A stretch of 8,545 bases of DNA from Candidatus Atribacteria bacterium (GCA_004525685.1 SPBW01000094.1:1-8545), one strand, 5' to 3'; counted from the stretch's first letter, positions 1 through 6,646 are shown. Numbers and translations: made by a program. Notes: generated by a model not told the origin, from the sequence alone.

Positions 1-290
1 AGCTTGCGAGCATCCAAAGGAGATCCAATGTGGACTTCTTCACCATCCACGGCAATCGAGCCGCTGTCGGCGTTGTAGAAGCCATAGAGGATCTTCATGA
101 GCGTGCTCTTCCCAGCGCCGTTCTCACCGAGCAGGGCATGAACCTCTCCAGGGAATAGATCGAGGCTGACTGAGTCGTTGGCGAGGACGTGTAGGAACTG
201 TTTAGTGATGCCGCGAAGTGAAACGAGTGGAGGCGGTGATTGGGGATCGATCCGCTGAGTTGCCGTTGTCATGTCGTGACTACTGGACAT
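1..290 (-). CDS. ABC importer ATP-binding protein, BMP/nucleoside-sugar type (N-terminal part, runs off left edge)
   Basis: This is the start of a cytoplasmic ATPase subunit that powers an ABC importer. The visible part has a P-loop in the context LLGENGAGKSTLMKILYGFY (GENGAGKST at about residues 55-63 from the 290 start), preceded by the typical LRGITKQF beginning and followed by DSGSIAVDGEEV. The YGFY form and a following SPLDARKL are typical of the ATPases that serve BMP-type nucleoside and related sugar importers (YufO/NupA-like, RbsA-like), which carry two fused ATPase domains and are about 500 residues long; only about 96 residues are seen. Two in-frame ATG codons are possible, at 290 and 272. 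I chose 290 because a weak GGTGGG lies just before it and nothing resembling a ribosome site precedes 272; family members begin close to either. It lies downstream of the PucR regulator gene on the same strand, behind its own predicted promoter. The exact substrate cannot be told from this fragment. Confidence 0.9.
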   Translation of the reverse strand, partial: MSSSHDMTTATQRIDPQSPPPLVSLRGITKQFLHVLANDSVSLDLFPGEVHALLGENGAGKSTLMKILYGFYNADSGSIAVDGEEVHIGSPLDARK

Positions 291-369
291 AGCCCACCGC
301 GACAGAGGGGCCCAAAGCACCCTGAGCCCTATACGGATGCCCAACAACCAATACATGCCTACATAGCAA
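280..369 (-). other. possible 29-codon leader ORF upstream of the ABC ATPase gene
   Basis: In the predicted 5' leader of the ABC gene, a perfect AGGAGG (378-383) stands 8 bases before a TTG that opens a 29-codon frame. It ends with TAG at 280-282, inside the first codons of the ABC gene. The ABC start itself has only a weak ribosome site, so ribosomes loaded at the AGGAGG could reach it by translational coupling. The peptide has no recognisable motif, and TTG is a weak start. The same AGGAGG also lies 13 bases before a start-stop pair, ATG TAG (359-364). It may be a chance frame. Confidence 0.25.
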
Positions 370-394
370 GGTTCTTGCCTCCTGTCTCCGCGAC

Positions 395-423
395 ATTATG
401 AACTCGCCATAGTCCGTTGTGAA
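395..423 (-). promoter_or_regulatory. predicted sigma70-type promoter of the ABC importer gene
   Basis: Read on the minus strand, TTCACA (418-423, five of six matches to TTGACA) and CATAAT (395-400, five of six to TATAAT) are separated by exactly 17 bases. Transcription would begin near 388, giving a leader of about 100 bases before the ABC start. The -35 box touches one of two operator-like dyads. This is a sequence prediction only. Confidence 0.55.
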
Positions 424-440
424 TGTCAATTCGCGACAAG
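422..440. promoter_or_regulatory. operator-like dyad, copy B (TGTCAATTCGCGACA core)
   Basis: The sequence AATGTCAATTCGCGACAAG has 4-bp dyad arms, TGTC and GACA, around a 7-base centre. It matches copy A (454-472) at 13 of 19 positions and copy C (2260-2278) at 12 of 19. Its centre lies at about -43 of the predicted ABC promoter and overlaps the -35 box, a position common for activators that touch RNA polymerase. It may bind the PucR-family protein encoded next door. Confidence 0.5.
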
Positions 441-453
441 ACAACATGCAAAG

Positions 454-472
454 TTTGTCAATAGTCGACAAA
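454..472. promoter_or_regulatory. operator-like dyad, copy A (perfect TTTGTC-N7-GACAAA)
   Basis: TTTGTCAATAGTCGACAAA is a perfect 6-bp inverted repeat with a 7-base spacer. Its centre (463) lies 32 bp from the centre of copy B (431), about three helical turns, so both sites would sit on the same face of the DNA. The centre is at about -75 of the predicted ABC promoter. It is the best-formed of the three copies. Confidence 0.55.
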
Positions 473-502
473 TTGAGCTCTTGCAGTCGCAGCACCGAGA
501 GG

Positions 503-2233
503 CTAGGGTGCGATGCGGAGAAATTCTTCCGAGGGAGATCCTCCATCCAGTAGAGGATGGAGATGCAGAGCGACTTCTATCGCCAGACGCTTCGTCGGCT
601 CTTTGAAGATATCTCCAATTAACTCACGAATTTTCTTGAGTCGATAGCGAAGCGAGTTGTAGTGAATACCCAACATACGCGCCGCTTCAGCATGGTTCTG
701 GTTGCACTCAAGGAATACGCGAAGTGTGTCGAGGAGGGGAGCCGTGCTATTGCCATCGTGCTCCAATAGGGGACCCAGCATGTCCATACAGTAATTCCGT
801 ATCCCTTCAGAGCTCTCTGAAACCTGGGCGAAACGAAGCAATCCAAGATCGTCGTAATGCGTCACGGCGCTGTTCTTGTCGCCCGCCAGAGCACGGCCAA
901 TTTCGAAACTCTGCCTCGCCTCTTCGTATGCTTGACGGAACTTCTCTATCGCACCTGCCTGGCGACTGATGCCAGACGAAACTGTGTAGGGAGCATTCTC
1001 CTTTTCGATTCGCTCACAGACCTCCCGAAGCATGGCTGCAATGACTTCCCTCGCTTCAGGGAGTTCTCGAGCCGACAACGGGTAGAAGACAATCAGAAGA
1101 GGTCCTCTCCGCCAGAATGACAGCCCGTCTCTGTAGCTGCGGATGTATCTCTGAGCAAGATGAAGGCTTGTGTCCACATTGCTCTGCTGTCGTCGCTCCC
1201 TCGATGCAAGCAGCCTGTGCGAAGGAACATCTGAACCCACGAGGAGAATGGCAAACGGGGGATCCAGACGATGCCCGAGGCTTTCCGATAGTTGAAGGGC
1301 CGTTGCTTGCGAGGAGGCATGTTCCGAGAGAAGACCTTCCAGGATCTCGTTCCTGAATTGCTGTTCGACCTGTCCGATCGATCGCGTTTCCATCATCTTT
1401 AGGGCCACGACCGTGGCACCGTGCTGGATGGCCATGAGTGCTCTGGCGTCGGCTTCCGATTCAGCGTGCTCCCAGACGATGATGCTTCCGAGTTGGGTCG
1501 AACTGACCTCGACAGGATAGACCAGGCTATGAAGCTCCTTGCCATCGAATTCATCAACCCTGTGCTGAGGCGATTGCTCTCCCTGCCCAACGATGTCCAA
1601 GGTCACGTATTCGGTGCCAAGGTAGCTTTCTCCTGTCCGGTCCTCCTCCATGAACTCCATCACCAAGGATTCCGCCAAGGTTCCGCTTTGCCCTAGAATG
1701 CGCCGGAATCGATCTACGATGAACACCGGATGATTGCTAACCTCGCTGATCACCTGCGCAATGTCCGAATAGTCTCCCCCGACAAGGACAAGATCCAGGA
1801 ACCGCTTGAGGATAGCGTCAGACTGCTGCAGTTCGGCTGCTTGAAGATCGAGGATCTTTGACGTAAGGGGCTGAATAATATCTATAAAGGAAACGCGAGG
1901 CGGAAGCTCGATTAATGGAAAGCCCAACCTGTTTGCGTCATCGACCATGCATTTGGGTAATTCGTCAATGTAGGCCTCGGGAGTTACAGCCATGCCTGCT
2001 AGTCCCTTCTCAACGAGCTGGGGAATCAAAGTTTCAACTGCTGCCTTGTCATCGCGCAGCGGGTAAAGAGTAGACACAAGAAGCTCTCCCGGCTTCACCC
2101 AATTAACAATGTCCGGCACCTCCATCACATTGACGGACCGAATCACGTTGTCCAGCCCTCTCTCTCCGGCAATAATGCGAGCCTTGCGTAGTGGTTCTGT
2201 CAACGTAAGTGCCTCACGGACTGTTAACTGCAT
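503..2233 (-). CDS. PucR-family transcriptional regulator
   Basis: A DNA-binding regulator of the PucR/CdaR type, which in known members controls purine catabolism, nucleoside or sugar-acid use. The 576-residue product shows the full architecture: an N-terminal PucR domain (about 5-128, with GLDNVIRSVNVMEVPDI and KPGELLVSTLYPLRDD), a middle sensory region (about 150-285), a degenerate GGDEF-like domain (about 290-450, ending in AYEEARQSFEIGR), and a C-terminal helix-turn-helix (about 500-560, with NHAEAARMLGIHYNSLRYRLKKI). The length is usual for the family. The ATG at 2233 fits the family start, MQLTVREAL, and has GGGAGGG 4 bases before it. It is encoded upstream of an ABC importer ATPase on the same strand, which suggests it controls that importer. 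An operator-like dyad over its own predicted -10 box suggests autoregulation. The effector is unknown. The family call is secure; the target genes are inferred. Confidence 0.96.
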   Translation of the reverse strand: MQLTVREALTLTEPLRKARIIAGERGLDNVIRSVNVMEVPDIVNWVKPGELLVSTLYPLRDDKAAVETLIPQLVEKGLAGMAVTPEAYIDELPKCMVDDANRLGFPLIELPPRVSFIDIIQPLTSKILDLQAAELQQSDAILKRFLDLVLVGGDYSDIAQVISEVSNHPVFIVDRFRRILGQSGTLAESLVMEFMEEDRTGESYLGTEYVTLDIVGQGEQSPQHRVDEFDGKELHSLVYPVEVSSTQLGSIIVWEHAESEADARALMAIQHGATVVALKMMETRSIGQVEQQFRNEILEGLLSEHASSQATALQLSESLGHRLDPPFAILLVGSDVPSHRLLASRERRQQSNVDTSLHLAQRYIRSYRDGLSFWRRGPLLIVFYPLSARELPEAREVIAAMLREVCERIEKENAPYTVSSGISRQAGAIEKFRQAYEEARQSFEIGRALAGDKNSAVTHYDDLGLLRFAQVSESSEGIRNYCMDMLGPLLEHDGNSTAPLLDTLRVFLECNQNHAEAARMLGIHYNSLRYRLKKIRELIGDIFKEPTKRLAIEVALHLHPLLDGGSPSEEFLRIAP

Positions 2234-2259
2234 CGCACCCTCCCAAGAAACGCCGCGCG

Positions 2260-2278
2260 TTTGTCATTATGCTACAAT
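2260..2278. promoter_or_regulatory. operator-like dyad, copy C, over the pucR-type gene promoter
   Basis: TTTGTCATTATGCTACAAT matches copy A at 14 of 19 positions. All three copies share TGTCA, then T at position 9, C at 13 and ACAA at 15-18. It covers the predicted -10 box of the regulator gene (2266-2271), so a protein bound here should block RNA polymerase. The natural candidate is the PucR-family protein itself. Confidence 0.5.
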
Positions 2279-2293
2279 TCACTCATCAAACAA
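2266..2293 (-). promoter_or_regulatory. predicted promoter of the PucR-family regulator gene
   Basis: On the minus strand, TTGTTT (2288-2293) and CATAAT (2266-2271) are 16 bases apart. The predicted start near 2259 leaves a short leader of about 26 bases holding the GGGAGGG ribosome site (2238-2244). The -10 box is identical to that of the ABC promoter, while the -35 box is a weaker match. Confidence 0.45.
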
Positions 2294-2558
2294 GATTAGG
2301 AGAATCAGAACTACCGTTACGTGCAAGCGCCTGACAGTCTAGAGTATCGGAATGACGACTGCGCCCAACGAGATAGAGAGTGCAACCGCTCAGGGGAGAC
2401 AATCTACATACAGAGAACGATGGACCCCATGAGACGCGCAACTGCGCGATGACTGTACAGTCCCCCGGACTTCAGGCTCGTGGATGCGAGTAGACTCCTT
2501 GGCTGAAGGCCGCTATGGCAAAAGTATGCGTCACATGTGAAGTGGGTGTTCGGTCACA
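2279..2558. other. gene-free region between the hydrolase and regulator genes
   Basis: I see no coding region or RNA gene here beyond the promoter of the regulator. It holds a perfect 12-bp palindrome, GACTGTACAGTC (2451-2462), and near the end of the hydrolase gene a 10-bp palindrome, TCACATGTGA (2531-2540). The heptamer GTCACAT occurs twice (2530-2536 and 2553-2559), and the second copy can pair with ATGTGA (2535-2540). A short hairpin TCGGT-N6-ACCGA lies just past the hydrolase stop on the minus strand, but no T tract follows, so it is not a convincing terminator. Confidence 0.5.
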
Positions 2559-3455
2559 TCACCGACTCTCGGAAGAGGGGAGTAAGAACCGGTCGAAGAA
2601 TGGCTTGACGGGCACCAGTTCAGAACGAGGGAATCCGTGCCCAGCACCGTCGATGATACGTAGTGTGGAATCGATACCGAGCGCCCGCAATGCGATGTCG
2701 AAGTCGACGGACTGTGCTAGGGGCACCACAGGATCGTCTGATCCATGCATGATGAGAAAGGGTGGCGAATCGGAGCTGACATGTGTAATCGGGCTGGCAA
2801 GTCGCGCCAGATCTGCCAACTCCTCGACAGGCCCACCCACAAGAAGATCTTCGGCCATCGGACGACGCACGCTCGCGATTCCACGTTGCTTGAGAAGTGA
2901 GAGCAAATCTGTCGGTCCATAGAAATCGCACACCGCTTGAACACAGCTTGATTGGTCGAGATTCCCGCCGACCGTACCTTCTAGATCTGGGTTGCCGCAG
3001 GACACGCCGAGCAAGGCAACCAGATGGCCGCCAGCCGACGACCCCCACGCTCCGAAACGTTCAGGGTCGAATCCGTAGTCACTAGCATGTGCACGCAGCC
3101 ACCGCACCGCCGCCTTCACGTCGTGAATCTGTGCCGGGAAGGTCTCGATTCCGCTCAAGCGGTAGTCAATGCTGGCCACGGCATAGTCGTCGCCCAGCGT
3201 CTCTGGCGCGTAGGTATTGTCTTTGGATCCCGCTCTCCACCCGCCACCATGAACCCAGATCACCAGAGGAACGGGGTGCTCGGGAATCGGTTTAGGCAGG
3301 TAGAGATCAAGACGAAGGGAGATGCCGTCGACAGAAGCGTACTCAACGTCACGAACGACCGTATGCGCGTGTGCCGACGAGACCCCCAGTGTAAGCAACG
3401 CCATCACGCAAAGCACTGTCATCCTGCGAAGGGCAAGGAAGCACTTGGAATGCAT
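2559..3455 (-). CDS. exported alpha/beta hydrolase (BD-FAE/carboxylesterase type)
   Basis: A secreted serine esterase-like enzyme. From the ATG at 3455 it has 298 residues. A signal peptide (basic start with RR, core TVLCVMALLTLGVSS, likely cut after AHA near residue 30) precedes a complete hydrolase domain. The oxyanion-hole motif HGGGW is at about 69-73, the nucleophile elbow GSSAGG has Ser at about 140, the acid Asp lies in HGSDDPVVP at about 241, and the His lies in GHGF at about 273. This arrangement, with the YASVDGISLRLDLYLP start, matches the BD-FAE and related lipase/esterase families acting on esters such as acetylated or feruloylated carbohydrates; the substrate cannot be told. The frame extends to a TTG at 3491, but that start would place a charged stretch before the signal peptide. 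A third start, ATG at 3422, would give a shorter signal peptide. No start has a strong ribosome site. It lies divergent from the 3615 operon and in line with the regulator gene. Confidence 0.9.
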   Translation of the reverse strand: MHSKCFLALRRMTVLCVMALLTLGVSSAHAHTVVRDVEYASVDGISLRLDLYLPKPIPEHPVPLVIWVHGGGWRAGSKDNTYAPETLGDDYAVASIDYRLSGIETFPAQIHDVKAAVRWLRAHASDYGFDPERFGAWGSSAGGHLVALLGVSCGNPDLEGTVGGNLDQSSCVQAVCDFYGPTDLLSLLKQRGIASVRRPMAEDLLVGGPVEELADLARLASPITHVSSDSPPFLIMHGSDDPVVPLAQSVDFDIALRALGIDSTLRIIDGAGHGFPRSELVPVKPFFDRFLLPSSESR

Positions 3456-3579
3456 GGGCCTATCGTAGTCGTCACCCAAGCGTTCAGACAAGCGCGGAAA
3501 TTCTTCACACTCCTGCCACAGGTTTGGCTCACGGCAATCAAGACTGGCGGCTATGCTTCACCCTATCTGGGGTCACAGC

Positions 3580-3593
3580 GACCTCGACAGGTC
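3580..3593. repeat. small inverted repeat GACCT-CGAC-AGGTC
   Basis: A 5-bp inverted repeat with a 4-base loop lies 9 bases before the ribosome site of the 3615 gene, in the intergenic region between divergent genes. A competing GGTC-N5-GACC pairing overlaps it (3571-3583). It could be an operator half-site or a leader hairpin, but arms this short can arise by chance. I see no clear promoter in either direction in this 159-base region. Confidence 0.3.
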
Positions 3594-3614
3594 ATTGCCA
3601 CCAGGAGGGCAACC

Positions 3615-4334
3615 ATGAATCGAACATCGCGTTTTCGCGCACTCGCGCTGTGCCTAGCGCTCGTTGTGATAGTCGCTGGTGCGATCGTAGGACAGGCGCA
3701 AGACACCCCTGAGAGGCCCGCCTCGGAGAACCGCCCCGCGCAGGTCGATCTGTTCGGCGGCAGTGCCTATGAAGGTGGCCACCTGAAGTATTCCTACAAA
3801 GTCTCCCGTGAGGGCGTCGAAGGGTATTCCATCACCACGACAGAGATCATCCCGCAAGAAGACGGTATGTACAGAATTGAATCCTCAAGTACGGACCTCG
3901 TGCCATTGAGTGGCGTAGGCATCTCCTTCTTCGGCATCAGCCTGCGCGGCTTGGGATTCCGAGCTCCAACAAGCACTGGCGGAACTGTGGACCTATCTCC
4001 GCTGTCGGCGATAGAGGATGAGATCCTTGAGCCCAATCACGAGTACGTGCTCCCTGATGGCGGGTTCCTTGTTGCCGGAGATGCTGGGACCATTGCCGGA
4101 CTCGATGTTGTCTATGCCACGTACACGCACGCTGATTACAGCAATGTCCTCATCCACTTGGCGATGCCTGTCGATCTGACCATCCGCAATCTCCTGCCCC
4201 TGTTCCCGTATTTGGAGCTTGAATATCAGGCCGCGGACGGCGCTGCAGAAGCCACGGACGATGACCCCGAGGGCATGCCCCACATGCGCAGCTTCAGCCA
4301 GGTTGAGCTGATCGAATTCGTTTACGAGCCTTAG
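3615..4334 (+). CDS. secreted protein of unknown function, first gene of an ABC exporter operon
   Basis: I do not recognise this 239-residue protein. The ATG at 3615 is set by AGGAGGG (3603-3609), six bases upstream. The frame stays open back to 3024, but that part lies over the hydrolase gene and has no domain. The protein begins with an Arg-containing signal peptide (core ALALCLALVVIVAGAIV, likely cut after GQA near residue 28). The rest looks rich in beta strands (YEGGHLKYSYKVSREG, GYSITTTEII, GMYRIESSSTDLVPL) and faintly recalls periplasmic lipoprotein- or DUF3108-like beta folds, but I would not name one. An acidic run, EATDDDPEG, lies near residues 212-220. Its stop codon lies inside the ribosome site of the ATPase gene, so the two are probably translated together. 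That placement suggests a periplasmic partner or substrate of the MacB-like exporter. Confidence 0.85.
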   Translation: MNRTSRFRALALCLALVVIVAGAIVGQAQDTPERPASENRPAQVDLFGGSAYEGGHLKYSYKVSREGVEGYSITTTEIIPQEDGMYRIESSSTDLVPLSGVGISFFGISLRGLGFRAPTSTGGTVDLSPLSAIEDEILEPNHEYVLPDGGFLVAGDAGTIAGLDVVYATYTHADYSNVLIHLAMPVDLTIRNLLPLFPYLELEYQAADGAAEATDDDPEGMPHMRSFSQVELIEFVYEP

Positions 4335-4338
4335 GAGG
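4333..4338 (+). promoter_or_regulatory. ribosome binding site AGGAGG that sets a GTG start
   Basis: AGGAGG begins within the TAG stop of the preceding gene and lies 5 bases before GTG at 4344. An ATG at 4342 overlaps that GTG but is in another frame. Only the GTG frame gives an ATPase. The overlap of stop codon and ribosome site suggests translational coupling. Confidence 0.75.
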
Positions 4339-4343
4339 CCAAT

Positions 4344-5030
4344 GTGCTGGTACTCAACGATGTCTATAAGACCTTCCGAATGGGAGAAACGCAGGTTAAT
4401 GCCTTGCGGGGCGTGAGCCTCGAGCTTCCCGTGGCCCAGTTTTCGGTGATCATGGGCCACTCGGGATCCGGCAAATCAACGCTGATGCACTTGGCAGGGT
4501 GCCTCGATGTTCCCACAAGAGGACAGGTCACCTACGGAGGAATGGATCTGACAAGCCTGAACTCGCGAGAACGCGCCGATTTTCGGTCGTCTGATGTTGG
4601 TTTTGTTTTCCAGAAATACAACCTGGTGAGCAATCTCACCGCTGTAGAGAACGTGGCGCTTCCCTTGCTGCTCCGGAATACGACCACCAAGCAGGCGCAC
4701 GCGCAGGCAGTAGAGGCTCTGAACTCCGTCGGGCTACAGGATCGAATGGCCCATCGCCCAGCCAAGCTCTCCGGCGGCGAGCAACAACGTGTGGCCATTG
4801 CCCGCGCACTCGTCAATGATCCAACCATGATCTTGGCCGACGAGCCGACGGGAAATCTGGACACAGCAACTGGAGATCGCATTCTCAACCTGCTGAGCCA
4901 ATTTGCGGGCGATGACAAGATGGTCCTCGTCGTAACCCACAACCCCGAGATCGCCGACATGGCCGATTTGGTGATCTACTTGCGCGACGGACAGGTCGAG
5001 TCACAACAGTTTCAGGAGGTGGCGCGATGA
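4344..5030 (+). CDS. ABC transporter ATP-binding protein, LolD/MacB type
   Basis: The cytoplasmic ATPase of a MacB-like (type VII, mechanotransmission) ABC system. All motifs are intact in 228 residues: Walker A GHSGSGKST at 38-46, Q-loop Gln at 90 in FVFQKYNL, signature LSGGEQQRVAIARAL at 142-156, Walker B MILADEP with catalytic Glu at 167, D-loop NLD at 171-173 and switch His at 199 in VVTHN. The FVFQKYNLVSNLTAVENVALPL and DEPTGNLDTATG wording is typical of LolD, FtsE and MacB partners. The length is usual for a stand-alone ATPase. Translation begins at GTG 4344. Its TGA stop overlaps the ATG of the permease gene (ATGA), so the two should be made together in equal amounts. Confidence 0.97.
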   Translation: MLVLNDVYKTFRMGETQVNALRGVSLELPVAQFSVIMGHSGSGKSTLMHLAGCLDVPTRGQVTYGGMDLTSLNSRERADFRSSDVGFVFQKYNLVSNLTAVENVALPLLLRNTTTKQAHAQAVEALNSVGLQDRMAHRPAKLSGGEQQRVAIARALVNDPTMILADEPTGNLDTATGDRILNLLSQFAGDDKMVLVVTHNPEIADMADLVIYLRDGQVESQQFQEVAR

Positions 5031-6487
5031 AGCTCAATCTCTTCCGCCTTGCCATGAAGAACATCCGCAGTCGGCGCACGCGCTCATGGCTGACGATTCT
5101 AGGCGTCCTTGTCGGCGTCACCGCTGTGGTCGCACTACTGTCCATTGGAACCGGCGTGCAAGAAGCTGTGTTGCAGCAATTCGAAGACATCGGCTACGAC
5201 ATTATCCTCATCTCCCCGATGGGTGCCGCCGGCGGACAAGCGCGTAGCGCCATGGGTGGGTTTATGCCAGGAGCAGCTGCCGGAGGCCGATTCGCTGGGC
5301 AGACGGCAGCGGACACGAGCGCCACGTCTGGTGGAACGTTCTCGCCAGGAAGTCTTGGGCAGGATACGTCGCAGGATGCCGCGCCCCAAGAGGACCTTGC
5401 GCAGCTGCGAGACGCCCTGCGTGCCGCAGCAGTGACGAGTCTTGATACTGAGCTTCTGCTGACTCAAGTGCCACAGCTCGTGGAAGCGGGCACTCTGGGA
5501 ACCCAGATCCAGCCAGTGGTTGCGGGAACAACCAGTGGGTTCTTGCGTGTTTCAACGCCATCGCTGGACTTTCTTGAGGCCTTTTCGTCTGTATTGGGCG
5601 GCTTTAGCGTCGAGCGTGGCAGCTTCTTCACGAACACAACCGAGAATCAAGTGATCGTTGGAGCTCGATCCGCCGACTTGCTGGGACTGAGCGTCGGTGA
5701 TGACGTTTCTATCAATGGCATCGCATTCACGGTCATTGGCATTCTTGCGTCGAGCGATCAGGCTGCAGAGGAAGGGACGGATTCCGATGGCGTGCTAAGC
5801 GGTCAAGGGCTAACACAAAGCCTCGGATCAGGCAATTCGGCCGACCTTGTCCTGCGCGGGCTGACCAACACGGATGATTCTCTGTTCGTTCTCAACGAGC
5901 GCGCATCAGAGGTGCTAGTCGGAAGGTCGCAGATGTCGGTGACCATCACACGCGTGGAGGCGGGTGCTTCCATCAGCGCAGCCAAAGATGCCATCAACGT
6001 GGCCATCGGGCAGCAGGGAGCATCAGGAACGCCCATTTCCATCCAAGAAGTGGCAGATGAAATCCAAGGCACGCTGAGCTTGATTGAGACCGTGCTTGCC
6101 AGCATCGCCGCTGTCGCGCTGATCGTAGGTGGCGTCGGATTGATGAACACCATGTACACGGCCGTTCTTGAGCGAACGCGAGAAATCGGCATCCTCAAAT
6201 CAGTCGGCGCGCGCGATGGGCAAGTCATGACACTGTTTTTGTTCGACTCTGGGCTCATGGGGCTGATGGGCGGTGTCCTCGGCTTGATCTTGGGAAGCGT
6301 CCTCAGTGTGTTGGGAACGCGCCTACTGGGACCCAGCTTGGGGGTCGGCTCGTTCTCTCCCATCATCGACGCCTGGCTCGTAGGCGGCGTGCTCGTGTTC
6401 TCCTTTGTCTTGGGCTCTCTATCCGGTGTGTGGCCGGCGTGGCGAGCGTCACGACTCAATCCCGTCGAGGCACTGGCCGCAGAGTAG
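5027..6487 (+). CDS. MacB/FtsX-type ABC transporter permease
   Basis: The inner-membrane subunit paired with the ATPase upstream. It has 486 residues. The N-terminal MacB pattern RLAMKNIRSRRTRSWLTILG leads into membrane segment 1 (about 19-42). A large periplasmic domain follows, and three C-terminal segments hold the FtsX core (IAAVALIVGGVGLMNTMY, then LERTREIGILKSVGA, a second segment near 405-435, and a last near 447-470 ending WPAWRASRLNPVEALAAE). Family members are often about 400 residues. Here Ala/Gly/Ser/Thr-rich stretches are inserted after ILISPMGAAGG (about 65-125), and another Gly/Ser/Asp-rich stretch lies near 245-280. The start is set by AGGAGGT (5014-5020) six bases before the ATG and by overlap with the ATPase stop. 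There is no MacA-like adaptor in the window. Substrate unknown: lipoproteins, peptides and small toxins are all handled by relatives. Confidence 0.94.
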   Translation: MKLNLFRLAMKNIRSRRTRSWLTILGVLVGVTAVVALLSIGTGVQEAVLQQFEDIGYDIILISPMGAAGGQARSAMGGFMPGAAAGGRFAGQTAADTSATSGGTFSPGSLGQDTSQDAAPQEDLAQLRDALRAAAVTSLDTELLLTQVPQLVEAGTLGTQIQPVVAGTTSGFLRVSTPSLDFLEAFSSVLGGFSVERGSFFTNTTENQVIVGARSADLLGLSVGDDVSINGIAFTVIGILASSDQAAEEGTDSDGVLSGQGLTQSLGSGNSADLVLRGLTNTDDSLFVLNERASEVLVGRSQMSVTITRVEAGASISAAKDAINVAIGQQGASGTPISIQEVADEIQGTLSLIETVLASIAAVALIVGGVGLMNTMYTAVLERTREIGILKSVGARDGQVMTLFLFDSGLMGLMGGVLGLILGSVLSVLGTRLLGPSLGVGSFSPIIDAWLVGGVLVFSFVLGSLSGVWPAWRASRLNPVEALAAE

Positions 6488-6513
6488 GCAGCTCGACCCT
6501 CCAACCGTCCGCT

Positions 6514-6537
6514 GGGGCGCCTTTGGGCGCCCCTTTT
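6514..6537 (+). terminator. rho-independent terminator of the exporter operon
   Basis: A perfect 8-bp GC stem, GGGGCGCC (6514-6521) and GGCGCCCC (6526-6533), encloses the loop TTTG and is followed by TTTT and a T-rich stretch. It lies 27 bases after the permease stop and before the next gene, so it ends the 3615-6487 operon. Confidence 0.92.
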
Positions 6538-6616
6538 CTGTTCTCTCTTCGCAAGTCAGTTTGACTTCAGTCATCTCGTGTCGAGCCGTGCTCGCTTAAG
6601 AAGCCGCCCGACAATG

Positions 6617-6646
6617 TTGGTTTATCAGCGTCCGATGCAGTAGAAC
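6617..6646 (+). promoter_or_regulatory. weak candidate promoter for the 6678 gene
   Basis: TTGGTT (6617-6622) and TAGAAC (6641-6646) are 18 bases apart. Both match the consensus poorly (four of six). A separate promoter is expected here because a terminator closes the operon before it, but the boxes are uncertain. Confidence 0.25.

Noticed and set aside
280..546. 88-residue minus-strand open frame beginning at 546
   Set aside because: Its first part overlaps the end of the regulator gene and its middle spans the operator and promoter region; only the last 29 codons have a ribosome site and are listed separately as doubtful.
3024..3614. Upstream extension of the 239-residue protein to a 436-residue frame
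   Set aside because: The extension lies over the hydrolase gene on the other strand, has no domain, and would bury the signal peptide; AGGAGGG at 3603 fixes the start at 3615.
3993..4460. 155-residue minus-strand open frame
   Set aside because: It crosses the junction of two well-supported plus-strand genes and has no recognisable motif or ribosome site.
5803..6504. 233-residue minus-strand open frame
   Set aside because: It is the shadow of the permease C-terminal region, rich in Ser/Thr/Pro/Arg as antisense frames are, with no domain.
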